From Arenicellales bacterium (GTDB taxonomy: Bacteria > Pseudomonadota > Gammaproteobacteria > Arenicellales > JAJDZL01): a stretch of 64,000 bases of DNA. Where the stretch lies: contig OY282380.1 in assembly GCA_958295885.1 (NCBI GenBank), forward strand, positions 4,073,109 to 4,137,108. Reading direction: 5' to 3'. Of the stretch, positions 62,368 to 64,000 are shown piece by piece. The notes under the pieces are model-generated. The model saw only the letters and a program-made list of their open reading frames with translations, had not been told where the DNA came from and searched no databases. Every line of letters starts with the position of its first letter. Position 1 is the stretch's first letter. A program made the translations under genes and the position numbers.

Positions 62368-63153
62368 CTAGTCTAGGAGTTCACCACGATCAACCGTCCA
62401 TGCCTGGCCGGAGATGTTGCGAGCGGCATCGGAGGCAAGAAACATGTAGGTCGCTGCCATGTCGCTGGGTTCCATTAATCCTGGCAGTGCTTGAGCCGCA
62501 AGAATCTCGTCAAGCAGTTCTTCTTGAATGCGCTCTGATCGCTGTGCCATATTGCTCAGCGATCGCATGCTGGCCAGCGTGCGTACCCAACCTGGGCACA
62601 CTGCGTTCACGCTGATATTGCGTGGCCCCAATTCTTTTGCCAAGCTGCGCATGAAACCCAGATTAGCGTGTTTCGACGTACAGTAGGCACTAAATTCTGC
62701 GACCGCTGTTTTACCCCACATTGAAGAGGTCAGGATAATTCGGCCGCCATCGGGTATTTTTCTCAATGCTCGCCGAGTGACCAGATAGGTGCCTATCACG
62801 TTAATGTCAATGATTCGGCGAAAAGTGTCTTCTATTTCCGCATTCACGCCTGCAATGGGTGTGATCAATTCCAAACCGGCATTGTTTATCAGCACATCGA
62901 TACGCTTCATGTCACGAAAAAGTTTGTCGAGCTCTTCTGCGTCAGTGATGTCGCATTGATAGGCTGCAACCTTGATTTCAGACACTGTTTTTAGCTGTGT
63001 GCAAGCTTCATTAACATCGGAATCCACCGCTACAATCGTTAAATCCGCGCCCGCCTTCGCAAATCCTTCAGCGACCCCCAATCCAATGCCCCTGCTCGCA
63101 CCTGTAATTAGAACATGCTTACCCGAGAAGTCGAAATAGGGGCCGGTAGCCAT
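62368..63153 (-). CDS. Short-chain dehydrogenase/reductase
   Basis: A 261-residue classical SDR, intact. Cofactor loop VLITGASRGIGLGVAEGFA (residues 14-32), acidic residue after the second strand (VAVDSDVNEA), consistent with NAD preference, CDITDAEELDKLF, LINNAGLELITPIAG, catalytic Ser in ILTSSMWGKTAVAEF, then the YCTSK Tyr/Lys pair, and VNAVCPGWVRTLAS. It resembles 3-hydroxybutyrate dehydrogenase and sugar-alcohol dehydrogenases, but the substrate cannot be assigned. It ends 13 bases before the start of the frameshifted SDR and begins three bases after the ABC ATPase stop, so the three genes form a tight operon read leftward. Confidence 0.92.
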   Translation of the reverse strand: MATGPYFDFSGKHVLITGASRGIGLGVAEGFAKAGADLTIVAVDSDVNEACTQLKTVSEIKVAAYQCDITDAEELDKLFRDMKRIDVLINNAGLELITPIAGVNAEIEDTFRRIIDINVIGTYLVTRRALRKIPDGGRIILTSSMWGKTAVAEFSAYCTSKHANLGFMRSLAKELGPRNISVNAVCPGWVRTLASMRSLSNMAQRSERIQEELLDEILAAQALPGLMEPSDMAATYMFLASDAARNISGQAWTVDRGELLD

Positions 63154-63156
63154 ACG

Positions 63157-63996
63157 TCATACCTCCCTAGGTTGTCCTTGTTTGCGCGCTATGTGCAAGA
63201 TTTCATTGCGCAATTTAAAAAATGGTTTGCTTTCCTTGGTCTCCGGGCCACGCGGCTCATCCTGAATTAACTTGTTAACATCAAATTCCTGGATGATCCG
63301 AGCCGGCCTGGCAGAAAACATTAAGATTCGGTCCGCCAGCAATATGGCCTCTTCAACGTCGTGAGTAACGAAAATTATAGTCTTCCGTTCCTGTCGATTG
63401 ATGTCGAGCAATTGGAACTGCAAAGATTCGCGCGTTTGCGCATCGAGTGCTCCGAAAGGTTCATCCATTAACAACACATTGGGGCCCGCTGCCAACGTTC
63501 TTGCTATGGCAACTCGTTGCCGCATTCCCCCCGAAATGCGTGCCGGATATAACGATGCATATTCGCTTAATTGCACCAGATTAAGATAGTGCTTTACGAC
63601 GTCGTCTTTCTCGGATTCACTGATATCGTTCCGGTAGCGTGTACCAAAGCGCACATTTCCTTCCACCGTCAACCAGGGAAACGATGAATAGCTCTGAAAC
63701 ACCATGCCCTTTCGACGATCAGGTTTGGTGACTTCCTCGCCCTCTAATTTGACACTGCCTGACGTCAAGGTTTCCAGGCCCCCGACGATGCGCATCAGTG
63801 TCGTTTTTCCACAGCCAGAAGGTCCTAGAAATGCTATCACTGAGCCTTCGTCAATATCAATCGATATATTCTCAATGACGGAGATTACCTGCGTCCCACG
63901 TTCAGTGACGAACTCTTTGTAAACATTCTTGAATGTTATAAATTTCACTGTACGCTCTAGTTTTTCTGCAGGTATCGAAACATACGACGATGCCAC
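63157..63996 (-). CDS. ABC transporter ATP-binding protein, nitrate/sulfonate/taurine type
   Basis: A 279-residue ATPase of the TauB/SsuB/NrtD class. Walker A AFLGPSGCGKTTLMRIVGG, Q-loop GMVFQSYSSFPWLTV (the FPWLTV form is typical of this class), signature ISGGMRQRVAIARTL, Walker B VLLMDEPFGALDAQTRE, and the H-loop IFVTHDVEEAILLADRI. The C-terminal ARPARIIQEFDV is also class-typical. The frame opens at a GTG at 63994-63996; an internal GTG at 63948, just before KFITFKNVYKEF, is closer to family length. Permease and binding-protein genes would be expected upstream, beyond the right edge. It is the first visible gene of a leftward operon with two SDRs and the deacetylase-like gene, so it probably imports their substrate. 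Confidence 0.92.
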   Translation of the reverse strand: MASSYVSIPAEKLERTVKFITFKNVYKEFVTERGTQVISVIENISIDIDEGSVIAFLGPSGCGKTTLMRIVGGLETLTSGSVKLEGEEVTKPDRRKGMVFQSYSSFPWLTVEGNVRFGTRYRNDISESEKDDVVKHYLNLVQLSEYASLYPARISGGMRQRVAIARTLAAGPNVLLMDEPFGALDAQTRESLQFQLLDINRQERKTIIFVTHDVEEAILLADRILMFSARPARIIQEFDVNKLIQDEPRGPETKESKPFFKLRNEILHIARKQGQPREV

Positions 63997-64000
63997 CAGC

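Overview
The window looks like a chromosomal segment of a marine or host-associated gammaproteobacterium of moderate GC. Lineage evidence: a purM-purN-DUF3108 block divergent from an hda-like gene and a CDP-alcohol phosphotransferase (a familiar gammaproteobacterial neighbourhood), TtcA, and a split B12-dependent ribonucleotide reductase of the NrdJa/NrdJb type. Lifestyle evidence: heavy investment in importing and degrading small organic nitrogen, sulfur and osmolyte compounds. Many decayed genes and mobile-element scraps lie between intact operons, which suggests relaxed selection, as in symbionts. That last point is inference.

Layout. 0-4.2 kb: an acyl-CoA synthetase (cut by the left edge) and an acylating aldehyde dehydrogenase that together resemble a sulfoacetate module (SauT/SauS-like), a CsaA-like tRNA-binding protein and a DmdC-type acyl-CoA dehydrogenase. 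4.5-9.8 kb: glycerate 2-kinase, Hda-like protein, CDP-alcohol transferase, purM, purN and a DUF3108 protein. 10-14.3 kb: a complete aapJQMP general amino-acid ABC importer, preceded by three tandem 21-bp repeats and with a perfect hairpin after aapJ. 14.5-25.6 kb: two complete dipeptide/oligopeptide-type ABC importers, each with a Tat-exported binding protein, two permeases and a fused double ATPase. 25.9-26.6 kb: a fumarylacetoacetate-hydrolase-family enzyme. 26.6-32.6 kb: a decayed island bracketed by two diverged direct repeats, holding a ruined SF1 helicase gene and an intact, unusual membrane protein with a Cys-rich insert and possible C2-like halves. 32.7-42.5 kb: an oxidoreductase, an MttB-family methyltransferase, a UMF1-type transporter, a dimethylglycine/sarcosine dehydrogenase, a cytosolic BtuF-like protein and an M18 aminopeptidase. 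42.5-49.9 kb: ttcA, a group II intron remnant, a small membrane protein, nrdJb-nrdJa and an Asp/Glu racemase-like gene. 50.2-53.1 kb: a TRAP transporter. 53.1-54.1 kb: decayed DNA including a mutS fragment. 54.1-64 kb: LarA/DUF2088-like enzyme, LysR regulator, ureohydrolase, divergent enolase paralogue, second glycerate-2-kinase-family protein, a frameshifted NodB-fold deacetylase/cyclic-imide-hydrolase-like gene, two short-chain dehydrogenases (one frameshifted) and a nitrate/sulfonate/taurine-type ABC ATPase.

The best candidate for an undescribed system is the right-hand catabolic cluster (54-64 kb). Its enolase-like protein keeps the metal ligands and the catalytic Lys and Glu, but has lost two active-site His residues and carries an Arg in the mobile substrate loop. 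It is paired with a MOFRL-type glycerate kinase and a ureohydrolase. This suggests a pathway that phosphorylates and dehydrates a glycerate-like acid derived from a guanidino- or amide-bearing substrate. No tRNA, rRNA or CRISPR array was recognised.
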